Both the position numbers and the translations under genes were made by a program. Shown piece by piece: positions 51,101-62,120 of a stretch of 64,000 nt of DNA. The notes beneath the pieces were generated by a model, which was given only the letters and a program-made list of their open reading frames with translations, ran no database searches and had not been told where the DNA came from. Source of the stretch: Haemonchus contortus (Eukaryota > Nematoda > Chromadorea > Rhabditida > Trichostrongylidae); assembly GCA_000469685.2 (NCBI GenBank), contig LS997564.1:7776591-7840590 (forward strand), read 5' to 3'. Positions within the stretch are counted from its first letter, which is position 1, and each line of letters begins with the position of its first letter.

Positions 51101-54100
51101 CAAAGAGTAATTTATCCGAACAGATCTTGTCTAGATGTAGGATTACCGTAGTCATTTACCGTATTACCTACTCTCGGTGTTTTCCAGGGACATCTCGGCT
51201 CGCCGTTTATGTCCACGCGGTGCTCGCTGTACTTACGCTCACAGCGTTGAGGAATTGCGAGACGCACCTCGGAAGGACGCGGGAATTGGATCCTGTTCTC
51301 AAGTCCGTAGCTTAGTTGAAAAACGAAACGGAAGAGGCACTCGCCTCTGCCATTCCCTCCGTTTTTTACTTTTTATTATCATTTTACAGGCAGGAAAAAA
51401 TGCATCGTTTTTGCCACAGCGCATGATGGTTGCTGTCGCGCCTCCATACAATAACAATACTATCAATGGAGGTAAGATTACACTTAATACAAATCAGTCT
51501 TCTTTATCTGAATCTCCATCATCGAATTATATTGGGTTGTAACATAAGTTCGTAGAGTTTTGTGTTAGGGTCATTTTACGACGATTCGCTTTGTTTTTTT
51601 GCAAAGTGTATATATTCATTCGAAAGAGCTCTTTCTCCTCTATAAAACGGTATTATTCGTTTTGGGGATAATCTAGTTGTACGTCTTTTTTCTGGCTCAG
51701 AAATGGAATATCCAAGAGGTGAAAATCAGCATTTTCGACATCTGCTTTTCATCGAGGTCAATAAGCAGCCGAAGCCGCTCGGGACATATGCAGTGTGTAC
51801 GAGGAAGGTGTCTTAGGTGTGTCTCTGGGTGGCCCCAGGAGAGACACCGAAGCCGAGAGTCAAGCAAGACCTTCACTCAAGAAAGGTCATGATTTGCGTT
51901 TGGTGAGACTGGAAAGGCATGGTGCACTGTGGGAAATGCTCGAACGAAATGCTTCTGTCAACAAGGAGGTCTACATTGCCCAGCTAAACCGTGTTAGCGT
52001 GGCTATTCGGCTGAAAAGACCCGATAGACAAGGTGAAGTCATCTTGCTCCACGACAACGCCAGGCCCCATAATGCCCAAGTCGTCAAAACAGCACTCCAA
52101 AAGCTTGAATGAGAGGTTCTTCAGCATCCACCGCACTCTCCGGATCTTGCACCTACCGATCACCACCTTTCCGCTCTCTATCAAACCAAATGAGGAGTGT
52201 TACCTTCGATGGCGAAGAGGTCCTTAAAAACTGGATCAACAACTTCTTCGACACCAGACTGGCCAATTTTTGGCGAATCGGCATCAACAAGTTGGTCGAG
52301 AGATTGGAAGAGATCGCAAACAGTAATAGGAGGATACATCATTGATTGATTTATTATTATAATTTTTGTTTTTTGTTAAAATAAATCTTTGTGAAAAAAC
52401 TCTACGAACTTATGTTACAACCCAATATTTACACTTCAGCCTACCAAAATGATTCCTCGTTCACGACGGTTCCACCACCACCTGCCGCACCAGCACATCC
52501 CGCACATCCTGCAATGGTACCGATTCTTCCTGTTCCTGTGGTGATGCCTTCACCGACCCGTCATATACCACCTCCTTCAACTACACATGGCAGTCCACCT
52601 TTGGTAGTGGTGAGTCCTTAAATTCACCAAAACCGGAGTGGGGGAAGCTTTGTTTTTAGTGCTACTTCTTCTCCAGAGACTTTTATTCAAAAAATGAGAT
52701 AGTGAAATTTTGATTCAGTTGATTCTCAATGCTTACACTGTGAGAATTTTCTTCAAAGTTTCTTTTTTTCGTTAATAATAAGGAAAACTCTAATACTGGT
52801 GCTCGATGTCTTTTTTCATGACGGTGCAACAATTAACAACCTGTAAATCCTGCTGAATTTCTCACCTTAGTTACAAGTGGGCTTGCTTTCTAAGATTTCT
52901 CTCGCAGTTGGTTTTTTTACCCTTCCGAAACGATTTTGAGACTAACCAGCAGTGTACAGCTCATTAGCTCTCGGTGACACATTTTTTTTAAGTATGCAGT
53001 TTAGTTTACTTAGTTTCCTAAGCGTCAAAGCAGATCATTTGAATAATTGTAGTTACGTTAATGGTTTTCCATTTCAAGCTTCCAACTGGCATTCCCCGGC
53101 GTGGAATGGTCTTGAACAATACCGCTGCTACCCACCATCCACAGTCGCCTAATGGGATTCATTCCGTCCCTCCTTCTCACCATTCGCTATGGAACACACA
53201 TCCACCCCCGGCTGGAACCATGTTTGTGCCCCATCTAAGCAATACAAACAATCATCCTCAAACACAGTTTTGGATGCACCCGTGAGTTGGACGACTTCTT
53301 GCATCAACTCGTTCCTCAGGTATGATATAATCGTTTGAGGCCGCCTGCTGTATATACATTTGATCCGCCATCTGAAAACGGCTTCATCTGGTCGAGCGCT
53401 CAGCGACCGGAAATGACCATCCCTCCTCCACCGCTACCGTCAGCTCGTGCGACAGATCAGCTAGTCGACACTGAGCAGCTCATGATGAAGCGAAATGAAA
53501 TTATCAAGTAATTTTTTGTGTCGGTCACATTGCCATATTAATTGCATAGCTACTATATTTAGCCGTCTTGCTCCGCTTACACTGCTAGATGAAGATGACT
53601 TTGAAGATGGTGGTGTTGGGCATGTATCATACACAGTTGCCTCTTCAGTGCTTGATGAGAGGTATGTTCTCGCACATTCTTCATATTGAGCAGATTTCTG
53701 GATTTCTTTCATCGCAGTGTCTATTGTCCTTTTTATAAAGTGAAGTTTCGATCACAGCTCAGTATTCATATATTCGAGAACCTGTATTATCGTTGTAGAA
53801 ACTTGGATTCTTATCAAAATAATCTAAAGTTTCAGAGGTGAACTACATCCGGTAGCTCTAGTTATGGGCCCACCGGCACTTGAACTTCCTCCACTTCCGG
53901 CTGCTAATTTGTCAACAGTACCTCTACCAACGACTGCTTCTGAGGGAACCATGTTGGTATTTATATTCTCTTTCATGGGTTCTCGTTAGCGTTCGCTATT
54001 AAAGGGAGAGCATTTTCGGTTTCTTAAGAAGCTCCCTTTCGTGACTACCAGCTGACCACCATTTTCCAACTACCCTTAGGAGGAGACGGTCTTACTTACG

Positions 54101-57100
54101 ACCCTTTTTTCACGATCCCAGGCGTAATCCTTCCCCTAAAGTAGCTTTACACTTTGGACATTATATCGGTCCTGTTTCCTTCAGCTTTAATGTTATTCAC
54201 TGAAAAAAACAAATTTCGAAACGGCCCAACTGGCATAGCTGCAGATAACGTAGAGCTGAATTTCGAAGCACCATCTTTGACTTTTTATTGTAGCGAATTT
54301 CAAAATGGTTCGTTTCAGAGCTGTGATTGGTGATATTGCTCTCGCGACCGGATCCCGACCGCGTGCATCGAGCATTCCTTTGGTGCAGTTCACCAGTGTC
54401 GTAACTGCTTGTCCTACAACCCTTTTTTCGACTGAAAGCACGCCATCAGCCACTGTTCAAGCAGACTGTACAACTATGCAGCTCAAAGATACGCTAAATC
54501 AACCACTTCCGACACCCACAATCCAGAGAAGTCAAGGTATTTCTGAAAAGTCGTTTAGTTGTCTTTTGATATCGTTACGGTCTCTATTATCAGTACTTTT
54601 CAATGTGACCGTTTTAAAACTGTCATTTATTAAGTGGTAGCACCAATGCATATGTGCGCTGTGCCAGTAACATTTGATGCTGGAGTAGCAGGCGAGCGGA
54701 TTGGGACCGTTATTCGTCCTGTTACAATTGCTCACCCACAGGATATGGTATCCAACAGTTTAGACAAGATAGTAGACGTGAAGGAGAGGTTGAATGAGGC
54801 TGAAGGTGGGTGGCTTTTTTTGTTTGCGTACTCGCATTTTACATTTTCGCTCTCATTGCATTGATTAGCAATCAGCGCAACAGTTCAATAAACTGTTGTT
54901 AATAAAATTGCTATATACTCCGGTGCAATATCGAAATAGCAGATTGCAGCTTTTCCCGTCTGTGAAGCGTTGCGTTGAGCTATTTGAAATCACATATTCC
55001 TCCAATTCTTGGGTTTAACCCAGTATTTCGCAACTCTCCCTTTACCCTTGCTTTTCTTTTGGAATTCTACCCTGTAACAACTGATAATTTTTTTCATTTT
55101 TCAGGAGTTAGGACTTGAAAAAATTTGTGAAATATTCAGGGGCTTCATCAACGGCTGTCAACCAGCAGCTACTTGTTGAGCTGCGAATTGCTGAACGCGA
55201 GATGGATCTTCTTGATCCTCGCACACAGGTAAATTGTGCTTCACTATGGTTATTTGTTATTCGTCTTAATTCATTTAACTTTGATGTTGACTGCTTTACT
55301 CCTAGTGTTCATTCTTTTATTGAACATTTCGCATAAAGCTAGGCCAAATTTAAACATTACATGGTGCTACCTTAGGAAACTTTTCGAAAATCTTTGGTTG
55401 TTCGATGTGTACAATACTCGGCTTAGGAGCAACATCTAGTACAGGGATTGCTGAAACTTAATCACTCTTTATTTATTGATCAATTTGTTCTATTTTTCTA
55501 TACTTCTTGATAGCTCACATATATGCCCATAATGCCTGCGTTTGGATATGCGGTCTGCATAATTGATCGTTTTTCTTCCCTCTATCTGGCAGCATAATAA
55601 GTTCCATAATTCAGGCTTCATGTTTACTTCGTGAACTACGGCAGGTCGATAAACAGATTGAACAAATTGAAGCAGCACGACCCATTGAAAACTGTTAATG
55701 ATAGCTTGCAAATGAAAAGCAGTTTCAAAGTGATGGAGAATCCTCTAAAATTCAGAATAGTGTGCGTTGATACAGTTTATTCATTCTATTTACTATGTAA
55801 CCAGTATGTTTGTAATTTCAGTTGTTTAACATTCTCATCATGAAGTTCTTACTTTCGAATAATTTTAAATTGCTATCACTAATATCCTCGAACATTCTCG
55901 AACAAGCCTGATCCCATAATTGTTTTGTAGTGATGATTTAGCTGTGATTGTCCTGTCTTTATTCGATAGGTCTCTTTCAATTGTAAATTACTTTTCTTAG
56001 TGCTTATCAATACGCTTCTATAATAGTTTATTCTCATCAGATTTCAACCGCTTTGGATAGTATGCTTTATGTAGATGAAGTGGTTCAATGGCTATTGCAA
56101 TTTATGTACGAATCAATTTATCGTATATGCATAAAGTGGCGGTTCGGTGGAAGCAGTTGTTGTTGTGAACATTCGTCTTCGGGTTGTTCTGCACCCGTTA
56201 ATGCCTAAAATACTTGATAATGCCTTTATATGTCTTGATCCACACTTTCACGAGGCTTTTTGCTTCGTTTCTCTTTCGATCTCACGAATTTTACGTCAGA
56301 ATAAGGAAGAGGCAGCAATCCAATAATTATGAACAATGCTTCGTCCGACTTGAACGGCGCCCCCTCTGCAACCGAAACATACCTGTACGTGGTTCTTTAG
56401 CTTCGAGAATGTGAATGAAAGGGGCTAGGGTGATGTATTGATAAATATGATGTTTAAGGACCTCATCCGAACATCCAGAGTCATATACGGGCCTGAAATC
56501 ACAGCCGTGCTCATCAAATGGCTGCCCAACTCCTTATAAAGGTTTGGTTATTACGCCGTAGTTTTGACATTGGGCTTTTTTTAAACCCTTGCTGTTGCTT
56601 TCATCAGGTTCTGATTCACCGGAGCAAGTTGGTGAGACGTCGTCGACATCTCGGTCGGAATACTACCGCTTGATGTACAACTGCTTACAAGTAGGCATTT
56701 CAAAGTTCATGTTCCGTTTATCTTTCCCTTCTTATTTTTCCTTCACCTTGGGGGTGTGATTAAGGAGATGATACATAATCTCACTGAGACTAGATTACAT
56801 TGATTTTCAGGAAAAATTTGATTACGTGCAGGCAAGCACCGATAGACTACGAGATCGGCTATATCACGTAAAGAAAGTGAGTGTGACTAAGACAATCTGT
56901 GCTGATATGAACCCTCTAGATAATGAAAGACTTTGTTTCCAGGAAGTTACATATCTTAAGAGGATGAAGCGCGTCCTAATCCGTCGATTAGCTCGCTATG
57001 GTGAATCATACTCGTATGCTCCCTTGGAAATACCAGATAACGTTGACATCGAAGATCCGGTGGTGAAAAGGCGCAAAGAACGCCGCGAAAGGGAACGAGA

Positions 57101-57522
57101 GAGAAAAGAAGCAATCAGAGCTGCTAAAGTGAGTGATTATTAAAAACAGTTCATATATTTCACTCGAAAACCTGAAGGAAAAGATTAGATTGATAGAGCC
57201 AAATGATGGAGCCATCTGCTTCACTCACGTCGACGGTAACATTCTACAGAGATTGTAACTTTTATAGTTGTTCAGGATTTAAGGGCTTTCTGATATGGGT
57301 TTCCAGTTAACTCCTTTTCAGAGAGCTCAGTGCAGCGGTAGGGAAGAAAACAATCTCTCTAGCAATATGATGCTGCCCTCTTCAGGCGGAATCGGTCAGG
57401 AAGTTTTTCACTCTTCATATGATCCCACACTACCACGAATTTATTCTGTTTTCAGGTACAGAACAAGGTTCTTCTCAAGTGTGCTAACTCAACCCGGAAT
57501 CTGGCACGATCACAGTAAATAA
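48192..57522 (+). CDS. rle-1: Roquin / RLE-1 family RING E3 ligase and RNA-binding protein
   Basis: About 27 exons, roughly 1,100 aa. N-terminal exons: 48192-48254, 48329-48430, 48487-48600, 48685-48777, 48851-48973, 49307-49376, 49444-49559, 49628-49786, 50127-50223, 50455-50601, 50665-50749, 50812-50916, 51188-51302, 51390-51471. C-terminal exons: 52440-52609, 53079-53281, 53340-53507, 53563-53661, 53836-53956 (donor uncertain), 54319-54536, 54641-54805, 55140-55228, 55615-55693, 56608-56690, 56811-56876, 56943-57128, 57322-57522. A RING (C16-x2-C19, [13 protein letters not shown]) covers residues 15-53. A ROQ domain (about 145-345) contains [20 protein letters not shown] and [22 protein letters not shown]-x8-C-x5-C-x3-H finger lies near 423-442. 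Pro-rich sequence and a charged tail follow. Roquins bind stem-loop mRNAs and promote decay; C. elegans RLE-1 ubiquitinates DAF-16. The 53956/54319 junction is out of phase as drawn. Confidence 0.88.
51532..52425 (+). mobile_element. Deletion-derivative mariner in a Roquin-gene intron
   Basis: Termini TTGGGTTGTAACATAAGTTC (from 51532) and the exact reverse complement ending at 52425 match over about 30 bp, with TA at both borders. At 0.89 kb it lacks part of the N-terminal transposase coding region. It lies wholly in the intron between exons 51390-51471 and 52440-52609, and its right end is only 14 bp upstream of the next exon. The termini share TTRGGTTG and a nearby AAAGT/TAAGT block with the copy at 16692, suggesting related but distinct subfamilies. 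Confidence 0.9.
51690..52345 (+). pseudogene. Truncated mariner transposase
   Basis: The frame at 51795-52112 includes [20 protein letters not shown] and the second catalytic motif [20 protein letters not shown]. In-frame stops and frame changes follow, but the next block still reads [18 protein letters not shown], the third Asp motif of D,D34D mariners. Fragments to 52345 match the transposase C-terminus ([17 protein letters not shown]). The N-terminal DNA-binding half is mostly missing or scrambled, so it cannot make an active enzyme. Confidence 0.85.
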
Positions 57523-57839
57523 TGATCTATATTTTGGCTTTACAACTAGTTAGTAGCGTTTTAGGGGTTTTTGATTCCGTGATTTTGTACATTTCCTTCT
57601 TCCTTCACGTTTTATTCATTCTAACTGCCTAACGTTTTAGCTCAATGGTTTATAGAGTGTACAGACTTTGCCTTAAACGTTGTCGTTGTCTCAATATCTA
57701 GCGGCCTTAACGTTAAATTGTTGCCCTTGTTGATAAAGTTGTAATGTTGAGTCGTTTTCTTGTGGCATGGTTCTCTTCCACATGTTATCTATAATATCTG
57801 AGTAATAGACTGTCTACAAGATAGCAACGGGACAGAACT

Positions 57840-57850
57840 TCTTTATTCAG
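57840..57850 (+). promoter_or_regulatory. Probable trans-splice acceptor upstream of STRAD
   Basis: A pyrimidine-rich CTTTATTCAG 3' splice motif ends 12 bp before the STRAD ATG at 57863 and 328 bp after the Roquin stop. No in-phase upstream exon was found, so a spliced-leader acceptor of a downstream operon gene fits best. This is inference from position and motif. Confidence 0.5.
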
Positions 57851-57862
57851 AATGTTATAAAA

Positions 57863-60763
57863 ATGACGACAGTTGGTACATGCGATCTTTCATCACATGG
57901 GTATACTGTCCAGCAATGGATTGGTAAACACTGTTCCTCAATTTTTTCCTTAATATTAGATATTGAAGCAGGATATTAATTCGTGCTGCGCGGGGAAGCT
58001 TTTAAGAGGGATTTTTCAATATGGAAATATGGGAATTGTTGTTATTCCATTGTGTTGTTTCAGCCATTCACTTGGGTCTTTGAGCCCTAACTCCCTTCTG
58101 TGTGTTGATTTCGACTCTAAGCAGTCAGTGGATGTATAAACTGATGTTAAAATAAGCGCTGTGTAAAAATAATGCTGAAGTTAGTGAGCGAGTTCAAGCG
58201 AAACAAAAATTTCATCGTATTAGCGCCGCTAGTTAAGAATGATTCCTCTCCTTCCCACCTCGCGGTGCTAAAACGAATAGATGAGCGTTTTGTTTGGCTA
58301 CCTTTTGAGCTCTTGTCTGTCCTAGCTTTGATTATAAATTTCTGTAACTGCGAGGGCTCATAACTGAAGTTCTTTCACTTATTTTCGCTTTACCCGGTGG
58401 AGTGACTTCTTGTAGAGACATTTGTAAGACGAAGTTCCCTTTCAGGGCATTGCTTTGATGGAGCAGGTGATATCTTTCTTGGTAGATGCAACGATTCAGC
58501 AAGAGTTGCCATAAAGAGAATACCGCTTGACGCGCTCGATATTACATACGATCCATCAAGAGCAGAGAGCTCTGGAGATAATACACGCACACTGGTGCAC
58601 GCTAAAGCACCAGACAAGGGACAACTACTCAGGGTTCGTACATATTTTCCCAGTTTTACGGTTGTTTTTGCCCTTTTACTCGAGTCTTGTCATTCTCACT
58701 CGGTTCTAGAGGAAGGTGGAAATAACTAAAATGATGCTTTAGGAAGACATCCGTCTGATGAGATTGTTACGCCACCCACATATCGTTGATTTCCACGCAT
58801 GCTTTGTTGATGGGCTGTCGATATATCTGGTGCTTGGCAGTTGCAACTACGGTCAGGATTTCTCTTCACTTCTGCTGTCGCCTAACCGTTGGAATAGATA
58901 GTCAAAGAAAGAAATTAGTGTCAGTATCGGAACATTTTAACGGAACAAAGCAAAGGTTTCTTAAGCTCGTTGTAACTGGCATGGGTGAAAAAGCTGCAGT
59001 GGCTGGAGCTGGCAGAAATTACTCAATTGCCGTGAATCCTGTGCAACCATCCACGCTCTTACCTCCCTCATTCCTATTGTTGTCAAGCTTTTCATATAGG
59101 ATGGTGCGCGACTTGATGGCCTGTGTAGGCTATGAGTAAGCAAAACACGCCTTTGGATGCACTGATAGTTTCGAAGGCGTGGCGCGCTTCTGAAGAACCG
59201 CTCAGCCTTAGCTATTTGGATCGTACCTTGAATCTCGCGTTTGGTCGCAGCGGCGATCTAGAAAATCGGCTAACGATAGGAATCCCATTGTGGAGGCGAA
59301 GTAAAGGAGAGAAGGTTTTTGTATTTATGTTGATCTTCCTGACCTCTATTGACAATCAATCCAGGAAGAATTTAAGGCTCTGCGTCTGATGTGATTCTAT
59401 CTTCGTATCAGTGTGGTATCCCTGAGAAGGCGATCGCATTGATTCTTCGTCAACTTCTTTCTGCCCTTGTCTATCTACATGCTCAACAAATAATCCATAG
59501 GTTGGTGATTGTTTTCTTAAGCAAGAATCCTATTACCTATGTATATTCATGTAGATCAATTCGCGCTAGCCATATACTGCTGGATTCGGCTGGCGGTGTT
59601 CGTTTGACAGGATTCCGACTGGCCCGAAAGCTGCGGCCTGGTGAAACGACCACCACTGACTTCGACAACCATGTCGAGGCGTCACTGCTATGGCTCGCTC
59701 CAGAGGTCCTTGGCCAGGTTAGCTTTTATTCTTCACCGCCGCAGGACATAAAATTTTACATAACATACCCAAATGTCAGGACCTCAGCGGGTACTCAACT
59801 AGAGCTGATATCTACAGTGTTGGCACCACTCTCTGTGAAATGGCCAATGGATTTCCTCCATTCGGGGACATGAATCGATTAGAAATGTTGTATGAGAAGT
59901 CAAGAGGTACTACACCTCGTCTTTTGGATTCTACCACGTTACCTCCATACGAAGGTAGGTGCTTCACTGTCTTTTCAAAAATGTTAGTGCTCAGTAGTAG
60001 TTTCAGAACCTTCTGAGCACAGCACCCGCACATTCTCGGAGGCGTTCCATAGTATCACCGGATTGTGCTTGAAAGTCGATCCTGCTAACAGGTGCGTTCA
60101 CATTTCTGAGACTGATCGTGTTCAAGCTAGGTAAGACGAGATTGCGACGATGCGATATTGGTAGCTGTTTGACCCAGCAGCGCTTGGTCTCGTCATTTGA
60201 TTCTAAAAAGAGCAGGAATGCAACGGTGAGCAGGTATTTTTCCCAGCAACGATGAATAGGTATGCTTCTCATGGCGGAAGCTGCTTCACATCCTTGTCAG
60301 TGGTTGAAAAAAGTGTTAGACAGTTGAAGGTTTGTTAAATGGAAACGGGAACACAAGGCAGTTTTGAAGTCTCATGAATGTGTTATTCAGTAACCCAAAG
60401 ACGTGGGGCATGGGGGGAGGATATTGGGAACCTAGTTGCTCACTAATTGGTAATGTGACGCCCTTGAACGCTATACATTCCATTCTGATTAGCTGTTCTA
60501 TGGTACTGATTAGTGAGGCTTCTACTCCTTCCTCTCTTCAGGCCTGATGCGAATAGCCTTCTTTCTCATCCGTTTTTGAAGAAGACAAAAAAGACATTTT
60601 CTGATCTCATGCCACTTGCACAAACATTGGACCAAATCCAAAGAGGTACGTTGACGTGGTTTCTTAGATTATTTCGAATCTTAACAGTTAAACTTCTTTT
60701 TCAGTGTCAGGTAAGAAGGATACCACTCCTGAACCGCAACGTGTTCCCGAATGGGTATTTTGA
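57863..60763 (+). CDS. strd-1: STRAD pseudokinase (LKB1 complex)
   Basis: Nine exons (57863-57923, 58446-58633, 58743-58851, 59377-59500, 59555-59717, 59780-59954, 60007-60091, 60542-60645, 60705-60763) join in frame to 355 aa. A protein-kinase fold is clear: VAIKRIPLDAL (K44), RLMRLLRHPHIVDF, YGSASDVILS, then HRSIRASHILL in place of the HRD loop and GFR (180-182) in place of DFG. LLWLAPEVLGQ, SGYSTRADIYSVGTTLCEMA and FLKKTKKTFSDL follow. Loss of HRD and DFG with this spacing is typical of STRAD, the pseudokinase that with MO25 activates LKB1 (PAR-4 in worms). The chain ends EWVF, matching the C-terminal W-E-F motif of human STRAD that docks into MO25. A Ser/Gly/Thr linker follows K44 (around DPSRAESSGDNTR) and is longer than I expect for the family. 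Confidence 0.92.
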
Positions 60764-62120
60764 AGCACTGGAACACATAGGTTATATTTTTATTTATGTG
60801 CTCCTTCCATATAATTCACCTCTATTTATACGCGTTTTTTGTTCAAATTTTTGCTTCTATTATCACCAAGGTGTAAGCAGGTACGCTAATCACCATAAAT
60901 TCTATTTCCAGTGTTGTTGTACTTAAGCAATAATGATGATACAAAATCTAAAGAAAAAGATGGTTCAGAACAAATACTAGCGTGCCTTTTATCGACTGTG
61001 CCCTTCTGCTTCAATAGGAACCAAGTACTATTTCTAAGTGTTGAAATGGACTCTTTTTATTATGTTCATCATATTGGCCGTTCATAGCTTGTCCGAGAAA
61101 ACTCTCACAAGGGAGGCGATTATTCAAACTTCAGAACTCCCTTCAAAGAAGATTCTGACCAATGCGCTGGCTGTTAATCAGGTACCTCGAAAAGACTGGC
61201 ACTCTACCTTCCATCATCTTACAATTAGTACTGCAACATGATTCGCGTTTGTGCGATGAAAGTGGTTTTTGTCTCGGAAATCCAAAAAATTGAGTAAAGT
61301 CACTTTATGAGATCAGCGTCATCATCAAAGTTGTAAACATGTGAATACAATCACAGGATGTGAGAGCGTGGGCGTTCGTTGAGAAGGTCCGAGATGCGGC
61401 CTAGTATCGATAAGATGTAATGCAATATGTAAAATCAATACAACGTACTTAAGGACTGGGTGTATGGATGCCGAAACTCGAGTACATATCAATGGAAACA
61501 ACAGTTAGCAATGAACCCAGGTCAGATCGATGACCTAACAAAATAAAGAAAAAAAACGAATAATGAGAAATCATCAAGGGTAAAAACATCACTATACTCA
61601 TTCATACGCAAACATATAGTAGTACTGTTAAAATATCGTTGAGGCAACGTATAATCAAAGGTTAAGTAGTAGAGTATAAAAAAAAACGTCGGTAAAACTC
61701 AGGGAAAAACTATAAATATCTATCAAAACTCGGGTCAAGACAAGACGAGATGAATAAATCACGTAAAAAACGGCCCGCAACCATAAATCATGAGTATCAA
61801 ATAGGTGTATTCGCCAACCGACAGCGCCGATTTGTCGCAATCGATCGAATTGAAACAGATACATGGGGAATTTATTGGTAAATCTTGACCTACCTCTAAC
61901 ATGCTACCAAAAAATGGACAATATTTCAAAGAGCGCACGGTAATGAAGAAATCACAGTGAAAAGAACCGTGAGGACAAAAAATATGCTCTAATACCAGCG
62001 AAGAAATGTCTTAATTTATGCACCGGACACCACCAAGAAAGGCGACGGAGTCGAAAGCAACAGGGCCCGACTTCCTGTGCCTTCCTAATGACAGAAAAAA
62101 GTACCGTATCTTCCTATTAG
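60764..62120. other. Convergent intergenic region
   Basis: It separates the STRAD stop from the 3' end of the minus-strand right-edge gene. AT-rich and without long frames. A minus-strand AATAAA (plus TTTATT at about 61870) may serve the right-edge gene. One short secreted-protein-like frame at 61062 is listed separately at low confidence. Confidence 0.5.
61062..61241 (+). CDS. Possible small secreted peptide (weak)
   Basis: A 59-codon frame starts with a hydrophobic run (MFIILAVHSLS) that could be a signal peptide, followed by a polar tail. An AATCAG|gtacct donor-like site after VNQ would make it a first exon, but I see no matching second exon. It lies 300 bp after STRAD on the same strand. 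It may simply be STRAD 3' UTR sequence. Confidence 0.2.
   Translation: MFIILAVHSLSEKTLTREAIIQTSELPSKKILTNALAVNQVPRKDWHSTFHHLTISTAT

Noticed and set aside
57129..57143. Roquin ending VSDY at 57143 by reading through a GTGAGT
   Set aside because: GTGAGT is a strong donor and 57322 offers an in-phase acceptor and a further 66 codons; kept only as an alternative end.
59001..59137. Alternative STRAD exon reading ...MVRDLMACVGYE
   Set aside because: It enters in phase but cannot leave in phase to the HRS exon. Acceptor 59377 gives YGSASDVILS, which aligns directly with the family.
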